Assembly: GCA_026397515.1 (NCBI GenBank)
Contig: JAPLUU010000015.1
Span: forward strand, 1 to 64,000
Source of the DNA: a candidate division SR1 bacterium
GTDB taxonomy: Bacteria; Patescibacteriota; Gracilibacteria; Absconditabacterales; Absconditicoccaceae
Direction: 5' to 3'
Length of the DNA stretch: 64,000 nucleotides
Positions 41,478-50,743 of this stretch are shown here, piece by piece. The position numbers were made by a program, and so were the translations under genes. Below the pieces are notes generated by a model that worked only from the letters and a program-made list of their open reading frames with translations, ran no database searches and was not told the DNA's origin. The stretch's first letter is position 1. The number at the start of each line of letters is the position of its first letter.

Positions 41478-41545
41478 TGTCATTCTGAGCGTAGTCGAAG
41501 AATATAGTGTTTTTTATTATACCCTTCATTCAATTCAGGGTGACA
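41478..41545. repeat. Short interspersed element with inverted ends (TGTCATTCTGA ... TTCAGGGTGACA)
   Basis: TGTCATTCTGAGCG at one end and TTCAGGGTGACA at the other are imperfect inverted repeats around about 45 bases (TAGTCGAAGAATATAG inside). This 'CATTCTGAGC ... GGGTGACA' type occurs as an intergenic MITE/REP-like element in many bacteria. It sits between the adaptor gene and the AbrB gene. Confidence 0.65.
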
Positions 41546-41577
41546 GAACCTTTATCAGTTTATCGCCCAAAGGGCAT

Positions 41578-41808
41578 TTATCATTTTATCATTTTATCAT
41601 TCATTTCTGCATGAACATATTGGAGAAACTTCGGAACATCGTCCGACTTGATCATCCCTATCGCCATATCTCATTTGGAAATAATCATAAGATCATCACC
41701 AGGTTTAATATTCAGAAGTTCCCTTACATCTTTGGGGATAACTATCTGAGATTTTGGTCACACAGTAGTTTTACCATGCATTTTTACCGTTAAATCACAA
41801 GAGTTCAT
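41578..41808 (-). CDS. AbrB/SpoVT-type swapped-hairpin DNA-binding protein
   Basis: 76 residues. KTTVGPKSQIVIPKDVRELL followed by NIKPGDDLMIISKGDMA is the AbrB/MazE swapped-hairpin motif. Such proteins act as transition-state regulators or antitoxins; no toxin gene is adjacent. The end is built from tandem TTTTATCA units (MNDKMIKG). TGA is used three times. It lies upstream of the RND operon on the same strand (about 150 bases), so it might control the pump; that is inference. Confidence 0.85.
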
Positions 41809-41981
41809 AATAGTAGTATTGAGTAGTTAAAATAAGATGAAGAAAATCAATAAGTATTTACGAAGATGATTTTCCCATCGTTTTGATCTATATGAATATT
41901 TGAATTCATATAGGAAAAGTTGGAATAGTTTTACTAGATTATATATTTAGAAGATAAAGTCAATACAATATATTAAATATA

Positions 41982-42010
41982 GAGAAAAAAGACGACATAT
42001 GTCGTCTTTC
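41982..42010 (-). terminator. Palindromic terminator
   Basis: AAAGACGAC-ATATGTCGTCTTT is a perfect palindrome (41988-42009) followed on the minus strand by TTTTTT. Ends the 42032-42424 gene. Confidence 0.85.
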
Positions 42011-42031
42011 AAATACACTATATATGGAAGA

Positions 42032-42424
42032 TTAGATTTTCATTATTGCGACTCGAATAGTAAACAACGCAAAAGCGATTATAAGTAATGAGGTAACGAG
42101 AGATCCTGTGGGTGTAGAATAGAACCATTTGTATTTATTATATCCCATATGAGGAAATCGGATCAAGATTGCTCATTTAATCAATGAGAGATATCAGAAA
42201 ATAGAGAAGAACATCGCCCATCCATTAGTGAACGTTTGATTAACCGCTAAGAAAAGAAATCAAATAATCATTGTAATAAATGCTCGTACTCTAACAATAT
42301 CAGTGTTTTTTAATGTCTTCTCTATAATAGATCTACATATTTTTGGAGCAAACAGCATCGGTAATCAAATTACCAACATAAAGAATGCTGTCCAAAGTAA
42401 AAGTAATGTTGGAAATGCAATCAT
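42032..42424 (-). CDS. Four-span membrane protein
   Basis: 130 residues with four hydrophobic segments: LLLLWTAFFMLVIGLPMLF, RAFITMIIGFLFLAV, AMFFSIFGYLSLIKGAILI and SLVTSLLIIAFALFTIRVA. Glycines in the spans are TGA. It follows the HIT gene on the same strand (42 bases). Not assigned to a family. Confidence 0.7.
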
Positions 42425-42466
42425 GAAAATATAATAAAGAAATAAAACTATAATAACAACATACTC

Positions 42467-42862
42467 CTAAGATTTTAGAACATGAGCAAGTGTTTGTAAT
42501 TCATTCATATCCGCAAGTGTATGCCCTGTAAATCTTCACTCAAATGATTTTCCTCATCGAAAAGGATATAATTTTATATGAGCATGAGGTACTTGTAATC
42601 ATTCTACAACTAGTCAAATTTTGTCCACTCACAATCAATGTTTAAGTAATGAGACAACTTCTTTGGTTGCAAGCATAAATTGAACATAAACATTATTTTC
42701 CATAAGAAATATATCTGGATCATAATGACGTTTGGGTAAAACCAACGTTTGTCCTTTACATGCAGGAAACGCATCCAACAAAGCAATGAATTGATCATTT
42801 TCCCGGATTTTTACACTTGGGATTTCACCAGCAACTATTTTACAAAAAACACAATCCGACAT
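42467..42862 (-). CDS. HIT-family nucleotide-binding protein
   Basis: 131 residues. DCVFCKIVAGEIPSVKI has the CxxC start of Hint-type proteins; LPKRHYDPDIF and the catalytic histidine triad VPHAHIKLYP follow. HIT proteins hydrolyse or transfer nucleoside phosphoramidates and dinucleotides. The ATG at 42862 puts MSDC at the N-terminus as usual. C-terminal glycines (FRGGKSFEGRF) are TGA or GGN. Confidence 0.92.
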
Positions 42863-42930
42863 AATATATACAACAACAAAAGATAAAGAATACAAATATA
42901 TTAGACTTTTAAACTATCAAGTCAAGAATG

Positions 42931-43232
42931 AAAAAAACACCGTCATAAAGACGATGTATAAGGAAAGGAAGAAAGTCGACGAATATACATAGAGCATCCA
43001 AGAAAGACCATAAAGAGACTTCATAATATATACAAGGATATTCCACTCGCAAGTAATTTTGACTAGACAAATACAAAGGGAGAACCCAATGTTTAAAACC
43101 TGTAAACACACATACTATAATTGTTATGACAATTCTAGTATCACCATAACAACGTTGAAGTACGCAGCGGACAGGAGTTAGTTGTTGAGAGCAATGGTAC
43201 CGGTAAAGGTAACAAAGCATATGTTCATGACC
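42931..43232 (-). ncRNA. Candidate leftward small RNA with terminator
   Basis: 42863-43846 (about 1 kb) has no convincing gene. On the minus strand a conserved box ATAGGAAGAAGGTC (43229-43242) begins a stretch with hairpin potential (AATTGT/ACAATT) that ends in a strong terminator at 42931-42957 (ACATCGTC/GACGGTGT plus TTTTTTT). A 103-codon frame runs through the terminator, has no TGA and odd cysteine-rich composition, so I prefer an RNA of about 300 bases. A short leader peptide (16 codons) could start at the ATG after the box. Confidence 0.45.
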
Positions 43233-43242
43233 TTCTTCCTAT
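43229..43242 (-). repeat. ATAGGAAGAAGGTC box, copy 1
   Basis: A second identical 14-base copy lies at 43674-43687. Both have a -10-like hexamer a few bases upstream on the minus strand and may mark the 5' ends of two related transcripts. Confidence 0.6.
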
Positions 43243-43673
43243 ATAATATGCTAATAAAACTAACATATTGTATTGAGAGAAGATTGATTATTAACTAATT
43301 ATACTTATTTTTTTATACTTGTCAAATTTTTGATGATATTTTGGGTAAGGAAGAGGGAACAAATATATAAAACGTTGCATAAATCAGATTGGTCACTATA
43401 TAATAGTGAGATAAAAAGACGTAGTTCACATAAGCAAACGCAACAAACACAATACAGACAAGATATACACAAAGGTATAAACCAGTTTTTGACAGTACTA
43501 TAAGAGCTAATGAAGACTAAAGAGTGGTAAATAAAAGCTTTTTGCTACAAAAGGAATAAATAGGCAGTTTTGTTTTTGTTTGTGTGTAGCACTTTTAGAT
43601 ACAAGATCTAGAGAGAGAACATCAGAATACAGTAAGTATGCTGGTAGTGTATCGCATTATAGTTATATACAAG

Positions 43674-43687
43674 ACCTTCTTCCTATC
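43674..43687 (-). repeat. ATAGGAAGAAGGTC box, copy 2
   Basis: Same sequence as 43229-43242. The 430 bases between the copies carry no recognisable gene; no clear terminator was found for this second unit. Confidence 0.6.
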
Positions 43688-43691
43688 TAAA

Positions 43692-43719
43692 GTATACTCA
43701 GAATTGTAAATAATGCAAA
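43692..43719 (-). promoter_or_regulatory. Promoter TTGCAT-16-TATACT before box copy 2
   Basis: -10 TATACT at 43692-43697 and -35 TTGCAT at 43714-43719 on the minus strand with the usual 16-bp spacer; the GGAAGAAGG box would lie at or near the transcription start. Confidence 0.5.
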
Positions 43720-43846
43720 TATTTGGATACCTTTTTAAAAGACCAATGGAGTTGACTTTTTTAGACCTATTTTTGGTTGTAAACTCCCCTCTTTTTTCTA
43801 TATCTATTCTAGATAATTTACTTTTTTAGTATATTAATTTTTTATT

Positions 43847-45271
43847 ATGTGATTTAGTTTAGAAACAATTGTCTCACGAGCAAAAAGAAGAGGTTTTGTT
43901 TACCCAAATTCTGAAATTTATTGATGACTAGCCAATGCTTGGGATTTTGGTCCTTATTGATCTTTACTCAAAAAAAATATTGCAGACCTTTGGATAAAAC
44001 ATTTCACTCAAGAAAGAGATGATATCATTCTAATGGATACAGCTATAATAGCACACCCAACCACATGGAAAGCCAGCTGACATTTAGCATCTTTTGCAGA
44101 TGCATTAATTGATGATAAAAAAACTGGGCAAAGATTTCGCGCAGACAAACTTATTGAGGAATATTTTGAAAAAAACAGAGACGGACTAAACGACGAAGAA
44201 TTAACCACAAAATTATGAGTTAAAAATTTATCACCAGAATCACGAGGAAATGAAGGTATGAGAGATTTTATCGTAAAGAATATTCCAAATAACCCTGAAA
44301 GCAAGAAACCAGCTGAATGGACAGAATGCAGAAATTTCAATCTTATGTTGGATACCCATCTATGACCTGTAGCGAATGACAGTTCAAAAGTCTATATGAG
44401 ACCAGAAACTTGTCAATCATTATTTACTGATTTCAAAGCAATATTAGATACGACAAGAGCAAGAATTCCATTTGGATTAGCACAAATAGGAAAAGCATTT
44501 AGAAACGAAATTACTCCAGGACAATTCCTCTATAGAACAAGAGAATTTGAACAGATGGAAATAGAATATTTTGTAGAAAACGATGAAAATAAAGCTATGG
44601 AAACGTATATCACTCGAAAAGAAAATTGTATGACATATCGGACAGATATAATAGGTATTAATAAAGAACATCTCAGATTCAAAGATCACGAGAAGCTCGC
44701 GCATTACGCAGCTGCTGCAACCGACGTAGAATATCTTTATCCACGATGATTTTGAGAAATACAATGAATACATAACAGGACAAACTTTGATCTTACTCAA
44801 CATCAAGAAGTAAGTGGCAAAGATATGCAATATTCTGATCCCTTTACAGGGAAAAGATATATACCTTGGTGTATTGAAGCATCGTTTGGTTTAGGAAGAC
44901 AAGTAATGGTAACTATGCTGGAATTTTATGATGAAGAAACATTAGAAAACAGAGAATCTCGCGTAGTAGTAAGATTTCCAAAACAACTAGCGCCAATAAA
45001 ATTTGCAATTTTTCCTTTAGTAAAAAAGGACGCACAACAAGTTGAAATAGCAGAAAAAATATTCAAAAAATTAAGTAAAGAATATAAATGTGAATACGAT
45101 GATGGCTGAGCCATTGGAAAAAGATATCGTAGACAGGATGAAATAGGAACACCATATTGTATCACGGTAGATCATCAGAGTGTAGAAGATGGCACCGTAA
45201 CTATCAGAGAAAGAGATACTATGGAACAAAAAAGAGTTAAAATCGATGAATTAGAAAGTTTTATGAACTAA
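43847..45271 (+). CDS. glyS: Glycyl-tRNA synthetase (alpha2 type)
   Basis: Charges tRNA-Gly; in this organism that must include the UGA-reading tRNA-Gly. 474 residues of the dimeric class II type: [20 protein letters not shown], motif 1 region [25 protein letters not shown], motif 2 ([20 protein letters not shown]), [25 protein letters not shown], the motif 3 region [12 protein letters not shown], and the C-terminal anticodon-binding domain. It has eleven in-frame TGA, one of them codon 2 (ATG TGA). The synthetase therefore needs its own product to be translated. ATG 43847 is set by the sequence [16 protein letters not shown]. The phosphoesterase gene follows by 10 bases. Confidence 0.95.
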
Positions 45272-45281
45272 TACGTACAAA

Positions 45282-45869
45282 ATGAAAATTGCTATAATTT
45301 CAGATATTCATGATAATGCTCATAATTTGGTTATGGCATTAGATCAAATAAAAAACCATAACGTAGAAGAAATTATATTCTTATGAGATTTTTGTGGTGC
45401 CGCTATAGCATGAATACTTTGTGCATCTCCTGTTAAAGTTAGAGCAATATGGTGAAATAATGATTGAGATAAGTCGCTCATAACTAAATTTTCTTTGAAA
45501 GAATGAAGTCGTCTAGAAATAGGTTTTGATGTGTTTGATACGATAGAAATAGATAATCGCAAAATATTTTTATCTCACTATCCTATGCTAGCCAAATCTA
45601 TGGGGAAATCTTGAGATTTTGATGCCGTATTTTATGGTCACAATCACCTAAAGAACAAAGAATTTATTTGAAATTGTCTAGTTATGAACCCAGGAGAAAT
45701 AGGAGCATATAAAACATGAATTTCAAACTTTGCTATATACGATACCAAAACAAACGACGCTGAGATTATTAAAGTAAATAATTCTATAACAACAAATACT
45801 CAAGAATCTCAAACAAAATTTAAAGAGATTGAATATACGTTCAACAAACAAAAAGGTCACGAATATTAA
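45282..45869 (+). CDS. Metallophosphoesterase, YfcE/MJ0936 family
   Basis: 195 residues of the calcineurin-like fold: IISDIHDN (Asp-His metal ligands), IIFLGDFCG (GD), WGNNDGD (GNxD), FLSHYPML (H) and YGHNHLKN (GHxH). Gly of GD, GN and GNC are TGA. It probably acts on phosphodiesters or phosphoproteins; the substrate is unknown. Ten bases after glyS, so the two form an operon. Confidence 0.9.
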
Positions 45870-45909
45870 TATAGATTTCTGTATTTTTAATATTTTAGTG
45901 TAAAAAATC

Positions 45910-47025
45910 ATGGTTGAAGCGACAAATTTTGTGGAAAAAACATTGGGGAAAAGCTTGGATCCAGAAAAAAACATAGAGGCACCGGTGGCAGCAAAAGAGT
46001 CAGTGCCTGTATATACTCCTCCACCACAACCAAGACAAGAATTCATACCACCACAACCACAAATAGTACAACCACCGGTCATCCAAATTATAGAAAAAAT
46101 AGTATATAAGAAACAAAGAATCCATGGATTTTTTAGAACACTTACCATTATAGCATTACTTGCTATAGGATTTTTGATGCTCGGAGAATCTACAGGAATA
46201 GTCGAACTATCAGTAAATACGTTCAAACTTCACCAAATATTTCCGATTATCATTATATTAAGTTCTCTTATCATCCGAAGTTATAAATGACTATTTGGAA
46301 AATTATTTTGATTAATAATTTTTCTCGGCGTATGGGGATGAATGTTCACCGTATCTATATATACATCACTCAATCCATCCAGTAAACGAAAATCAGGAGA
46401 AACACTCAGCTATACCATTCCCGAATTAAGGAGTGGAACAATGAATCTCTATGTTCAAACACTAGTAGGAAATTCGTACATCGGAGGAAATGATAAAAAA
46501 GATATCATAACATGAACACGAAATTCAGATAGAAATTTATTGGTATCTTCAGGGAACAATGGAACTGTAGCATATTTTAAATTACAAGAAGACAGCAATC
46601 GAAATATATTACACAACAACGCAAGTAAAATGGATCTTACATTGCCTGACAAACAAACATTTAATCTTCTCTATATCAAAAATCTGCTCTGAACACAAAC
46701 TATAGATCTCACTACATTTCAACGAAAAATGCTCAAATTTCACGCTGGGATAGATGATGTCACGATAAAAATAGGAAATGTACTTTCAGGAAACAACATA
46801 GAAATACAAGGTACAGCAGCTAATATACATATTGATATCCCCAAAGACATTGGTGTACTCATGTATTATAAACATATTGTAGGGATGATAGATACAGCAG
46901 ATTTTGATGCTTTATCAGGACATTATTTTCAATCCAAAAATATAGCCACAGCTAAGGTCGTCATGAATATGTACATAAATATTTGAATAGGAAACACAAA
47001 AATCAACCGAATAGACACTAAATAG
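45910..47025 (+). CDS. LiaF-like membrane protein with proline-rich N-terminus
   Basis: 371 residues ending at TAG. A Pro/Gln-rich cytoplasmic segment (YTPPPQPRQEFIPPQPQIV) leads into three membrane segments (LTIIALLAIGFLMLGES, IFPIIIILSSLIIR, GLIIFLGVWGGMFTV), resembling DUF5668/LiaF-type domains, then a beta-rich toastrack-like C-terminal part (LTLPDKQTFNLLYIKNLLG, VTIKIGNVLSGNNIEIQG). LiaF proteins sense cell-envelope stress. No histidine kinase or regulator is adjacent, so the role is inferred from architecture alone. Confidence 0.75.
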
Positions 47026-47049
47026 ATTTTAATTACCGCTGGATACTTT

Positions 47050-47505
47050 ATGAAATTAATAAGCAAAAATAGACACGCATACCATGATTATCAGATTGAT
47101 AAGGACTATGAGGTCTGAATTATTTTGAAGTGACACGAAGTAAAATCAATCAAGTGAAGCCATGTAAATATCAAAGATAGTATCATAAGATTAAGTAATA
47201 AAGAATTATGGATTATGAATATGGACGTACCACTCTATGAAAAGACATCACACGTACTCGTACCTGGCTATGAATCAAAAGGGAAAAGAAAAATATTAAT
47301 CACCAAGAAAGAATTAGCAAAGATATCATCAGCACTCGATAAATCTTGAACAGTAATCATACCATTAGAAATATATATCAACAAACGTGGGTTAATTAAG
47401 CTAAAAATTTGAGTCGGTAAGGTCTTGAAAAAAATAGAAAAAAAACAGATTCTCAAAGAAAAAGATATAAAGAAACAAATGGACAGAGATATAAAGCACT
47501 TATAG
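47050..47505 (+). CDS. smpB: SsrA-binding protein SmpB
   Basis: Partner of tmRNA in ribosome rescue. 151 residues: NRHAYHDYQIDKDYEVGIIL, KGHEVKSIKGSHVNIKDS, the KRKILITKKEL core and KRGLIKLKIGVGKVLKKIEK, ending with a basic tail (KDIKKQMDRDIKHL). Glycines of GIIL, KGHE and KGSH are TGA. No tmRNA gene was recognised in this window. Two tRNA-Cys copies follow by 80 and 173 bases. Confidence 0.93.
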
Positions 47506-47584
47506 TATAATATATACGTGAGATACCGAGAAAAAAGAATTGAAAAGAAAATGCTAATTCGTATATATACCACACGACCAAAAT

Positions 47585-47640
47585 GGCACCTTGCTAGAGT
47601 GGTCTAATAGACGGGTCTGCAATCCCGCAATTCTGCGGGA
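47585..47640 (+). pseudogene. Truncated tRNA-Cys copy ending in a hairpin
   Basis: The first 38 bases match the intact tRNA-Cys at 47678 except for one base and retain the GCA anticodon, but the 3' half is replaced by TCCCGCA-ATTC-TGCGGGA (47623-47640), a perfect 7-bp hairpin, and no acceptor partner follows. It cannot form a cloverleaf. The hairpin resembles the one in the damaged tRNA-Trp copy at 8000-8015. Confidence 0.75.
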
Positions 47641-47677
47641 CGAAATCCGGCAAATATTATAAATAAATTAAATATAT

Positions 47678-47751
47678 GGCACCTTGCTAGAGTGGTCTAA
47701 TAGACAGGTCTGCAAAACCTCGGTTCATGGGTTCGAATCCCATAGGTGCCT
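47678..47751 (+). tRNA. tRNA-Cys (GCA)
   Basis: Cloverleaf with acceptor GGCACCT/AGGTGCC, anticodon stem AGGT/ACCT with loop CTGCAAA (anticodon GCA), T-arm ATGGG-TTCGAAT-CCCAT and discriminator U, as expected for Cys. CCA is not encoded. Reads UGU and UGC, in the same codon box as the reassigned UGA. Confidence 0.93.
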
Positions 47752-47761
47752 AACCAATAAA

Positions 47762-47783
47762 CTCCTCAACAGGAGCTTTTTTT
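47762..47783 (+). terminator. Intrinsic terminator after tRNA-Cys
   Basis: CTCCT-CAAC-AGGAG followed by CTTTTTTT. Confidence 0.85.
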
Positions 47784-47802
47784 GTTATTTAAAAATAAAA
47801 AC

Positions 47803-47830
47803 TTGACTTTTTATAAAGAAAAGATATAAG
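47803..47830 (+). promoter_or_regulatory. Promoter TTGACT-16-TATAAG
   Basis: Boxes at 47803-47808 and 47825-47830, 16 bp apart, 17 bases before the ATG at 47848. Same architecture as the promoter at 8139. Confidence 0.75.
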
Positions 47831-47847
47831 TATAAAAATACAAAAAT

Positions 47848-48198
47848 ATGGAAGCAAAAACATTCGAAAATTGTTCAGAAAAAGAAAAGGTAAAAATCCT
47901 TATGTATCTCAAAGAACAAGGCCTTTCTGATATTAATATCCTTACAAAAAAAAGCGGAGCTCAACAGTTAATGAAGATACACCCGCAAGAAACTAGCCAT
48001 CTTATAGGTCCTGATAACAAGATGAGCTTCTCTGGTACTTTAGATTCTATCTCTCCTGATGGAATCCTTAAGACACGGATATATTGTACAGATTCAGAAA
48101 AAAATATTGGTAAGAAAACTGAATACACACTTACAACAACTGTATTTAATATTCCCATAGAACTTATAGAAAATATTGATATTTGTGTAACAACGTAA
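47848..48198 (+). CDS. Small hypothetical protein, single-gene unit
   Basis: 116 residues, soluble. N-terminal helices (SEKEKVKILMYLKEQGLSDI) then beta-like sequence with Thr/Ile-rich strands (EYTLTTTVFNIPIELIENID). Six glycines, all GGN, no TGA. Own promoter and terminator like the 8202 gene. Not recognised. Confidence 0.65.
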   Translation: MEAKTFENCSEKEKVKILMYLKEQGLSDINILTKKSGAQQLMKIHPQETSHLIGPDNKMSFSGTLDSISPDGILKTRIYCTDSEKNIGKKTEYTLTTTVFNIPIELIENIDICVTT

Positions 48199-48219
48199 GT
48201 TCTTTAGAAAAAAATTATG

Positions 48220-48247
48220 CTTCTGAGTTTTTCTCAGAAGTTTTTTT
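48220..48247 (+). terminator. Intrinsic terminator
   Basis: CTTCTGAG-TTTTT-CTCAGAAG followed by a T-run. Confidence 0.9.
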
Positions 48248-48296
48248 AATATATAAAACTCAGTCTATGACTAAGTTTTATAATAAGGATCAAAGA

Positions 48297-49574
48297 TTAT
48301 TTACCTATAAATTTTTTACCCATATACGGTACCAGTACTTCAGGAATTTTAATGGTTCCATCAGCTTGTTGATTATTTTCTATAATTGCAACCATAATTC
48401 TTCCCATAGCAAAAGCCGTTGCATCATTCATATGTACACATTCTTTAGTTCAATCTTCTCTTTTGACTCTTGTATTTAATCTACGTGCTTGATAATCAGT
48501 CATCCAATCAGACGTATGTGTTTCTCTATAGGTTCACTGCCCTGCCATATATGTTTCTATATCTACATGCCTATAATCAATATCTCACATATCACCAGTA
48601 CAACACTCTACTACACGATAAGGCAAACCTAATTTTTGCATCATATATTCTTGTAATCCTATAATAAGTTCCTGTTCATCTCATCATGTCTCAGGAGTAG
48701 AAAAAGTTTCCATCTCCATTTTATCAAATTGATGCACTCTGATAATACCTTTTACATCTTTTCCATATGTTCAAGCTTCTCTTCTAAACGCTGTAGAATA
48801 TCCTATCATACGAACAGGTAATTCTTTCTCTTCAAACATACGATCCATATACATAGATCCCATAGTATGTTCAGCACTTCATACCAATACTTGTTTATCT
48901 TCATGAAGACAATATCTTTCATCCATAGGATGTAATCTTCACATCTTTTCCATAACCCCCATACTCATAATAACGGGAGGAAGAATAGGAATAAAAGGAG
49001 TATTATTGATAGCTAGTTTTCTTTCTTTGATTATTCCCTGAATAACTTTTGAATTTCATAACGTATCAAATACAAATTTTACAATCCCCATTTGCATAAG
49101 TACCAAATCTCATTTAATATAAGTAAATCTAGCACCAGAAACAATAGCAGCAGTTTCCTTATCTATAATATCTCGGAGTTTTCAAAGTTCTTCATGATCT
49201 TTAGCAGGGAAATCAAATTTCGGTAAATCTCATACTGTTTTGGTAACAATATTTTCTGCTTCATCTATTCCTATAGGTGTATCGGGATGATAAAAATTTG
49301 GCATATTCAACAACAATGTATTGAGTTGTTCCTCTACTTTCACATAAGCGTCTTCCAATTGCTGAACATCTACCTTGAGTGCTTTTGCTCAATCATAATC
49401 CTTTTTCTCAGCAAGTTGTCTTTGTTTAAATTTCAACTCATCAACTTTTTGTTGCAATTCCTTTCTTTCATCATCAAGTTTGATAATCAAATCTACATCT
49501 ACATCTTTTTTCTTATTTTTACAAATAAGTTTATATCACGCGATATCGTCACGCACTTTTTTTAAATCTATCAT
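48297..49574 (-). CDS. serS: Seryl-tRNA synthetase
   Basis: 425 residues. The N-terminal long coiled coil that clamps tRNA-Ser (about residues 30-100, ERKELQQKVDELKFKQRQLA) is followed by the class II core: AEHTMGSMYMDRM, IGYSTAFRREAGTYGKDVKG (motif 2), RVHQFDKMEMETFS, VVECCTGDMGDIDYRH, and the motif 3 region with NDATAFAMGRIMVAIIENNQ. Each conserved Gly checked is GGN or TGA. No long piece is visible under the standard code because TGA is frequent. Last gene of the leftward hisS, DUF2304-GT2, serS group (16 bases after the GT gene). Confidence 0.94.
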
Positions 49575-49590
49575 TTTTTTTAATAAGTAA

Positions 49591-50715
49591 TTATCTAAAA
49601 AATATTTTTTTATAAATCATCTCTACTGCAAGTCTAACACTGTTAGAATTCTTTTGTCTATGTCACTTGGTGAGGCTATGTTCAGTATATCTTATATGAA
49701 CTGGTATTTCTACATATTTCATATGATATCTTTTGATCTGTTCATTTACCTCATTGGCATAATGCATTCCATCAGCGGTGAGGACAAATTTTCTCAACGC
49801 AGGAAGCGAAACAACTCTGTATCAGATATGTGGATCAGTAACTTTAGTTCCATAAAAAAGTCTTGTTACTACTCTTGCAATTTTAAGAATAATTTTTCTC
49901 ATTGCAGGCATATTATCTACATGACTTCATTGAATAAATCTCGAACCAAGATAGAGATCTGGTCTTTTATTTTCGAGATCCAATCCAAGTTTTTGATCAG
50001 CATGAATATGTTTCATAAATGTTTCCATATCTTGTACATCCATTTGCCCATCAGCATCAAAACCAACAAATCGTTTGATTTTGAGTTCGTCTCAATATTT
50101 TTTAATAAAATTATATCACGTTTGATTGGCTGCACCACCTCATCTATTGATGGTATGATCAAGAATAACGATAAGGACTTCTGGATATTGTTTCTTTTTT
50201 TCTTGAAGAACAGATAAGCTATTATCACTCGAGCCATCATTTATGAGAACCAATTTTCTGAATCCTGCATGAACGATTTCATCGATAACCGAGCCAACTG
50301 CTTTTTCTTCATTATATACTCTAATATTAAAAACAAAATCATCTTTTTCATTTGTATTGTGTCGCGAGGCAATCTGATGTGTATTTTGAGTATATCATTC
50401 ATTGATAGCAATCTGAGAAATAAGTCTTGTTAATTGAAAAACATCTTTAGTCTGTTTATTAAGAACATTGATATAAAAATAAAACAAGAGAATAAGTGAA
50501 ATATAGACAAGCATATCAGCACCTCTTGCTATACCAAAAAATTTACCAAAACTATTAAGTAATTCTTGGTTCAAAGCAAACAAGACAACCATTCCACCAC
50601 CTACAAAAAAAACGAAAAAATGAAGTACATTCATCTTTTTACGTTTATAAAGATCCCATCCAAAAAGGATAAATACGAAAGCAGAAATAATAACAACAAA
50701 CTGAAGCAATGACAT
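49591..50715 (-). CDS. DUF2304-GT2 fusion: membrane glycosyltransferase (DPM1-like)
   Basis: 374 residues. The N-terminal 120 residues are a DUF2304 membrane domain (SLLQFVVIISAFVFILFGWD, FFVFFVGGGMVVLFAL, GADMLVYISLILLFYFYINV). The remainder is a family 2 glycosyltransferase: NIRVYNEEKAVGSVIDEI, LVLINDGSSDNS, RFVGFDADGQMD (DxD) and LGSRFIQG, of the dolichol/polyprenol-phosphate-mannose synthase kind. DUF2304 and GT2 are usually encoded side by side; here they are fused. Probably makes a polyprenyl-phosphate sugar for surface glycans. ATG at 50715 lies 28 bases after the hisS stop. Confidence 0.87.
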
Positions 50716-50743
50716 ACAGTAAGAGAATAACAGGGTAAAAACA

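Noticed and set aside
42909-43220. 103-codon minus-strand ORF
   Set aside because: It runs through a strong terminator, has implausible Cys/Tyr/Leu composition and lacks TGA; a small RNA is more likely.
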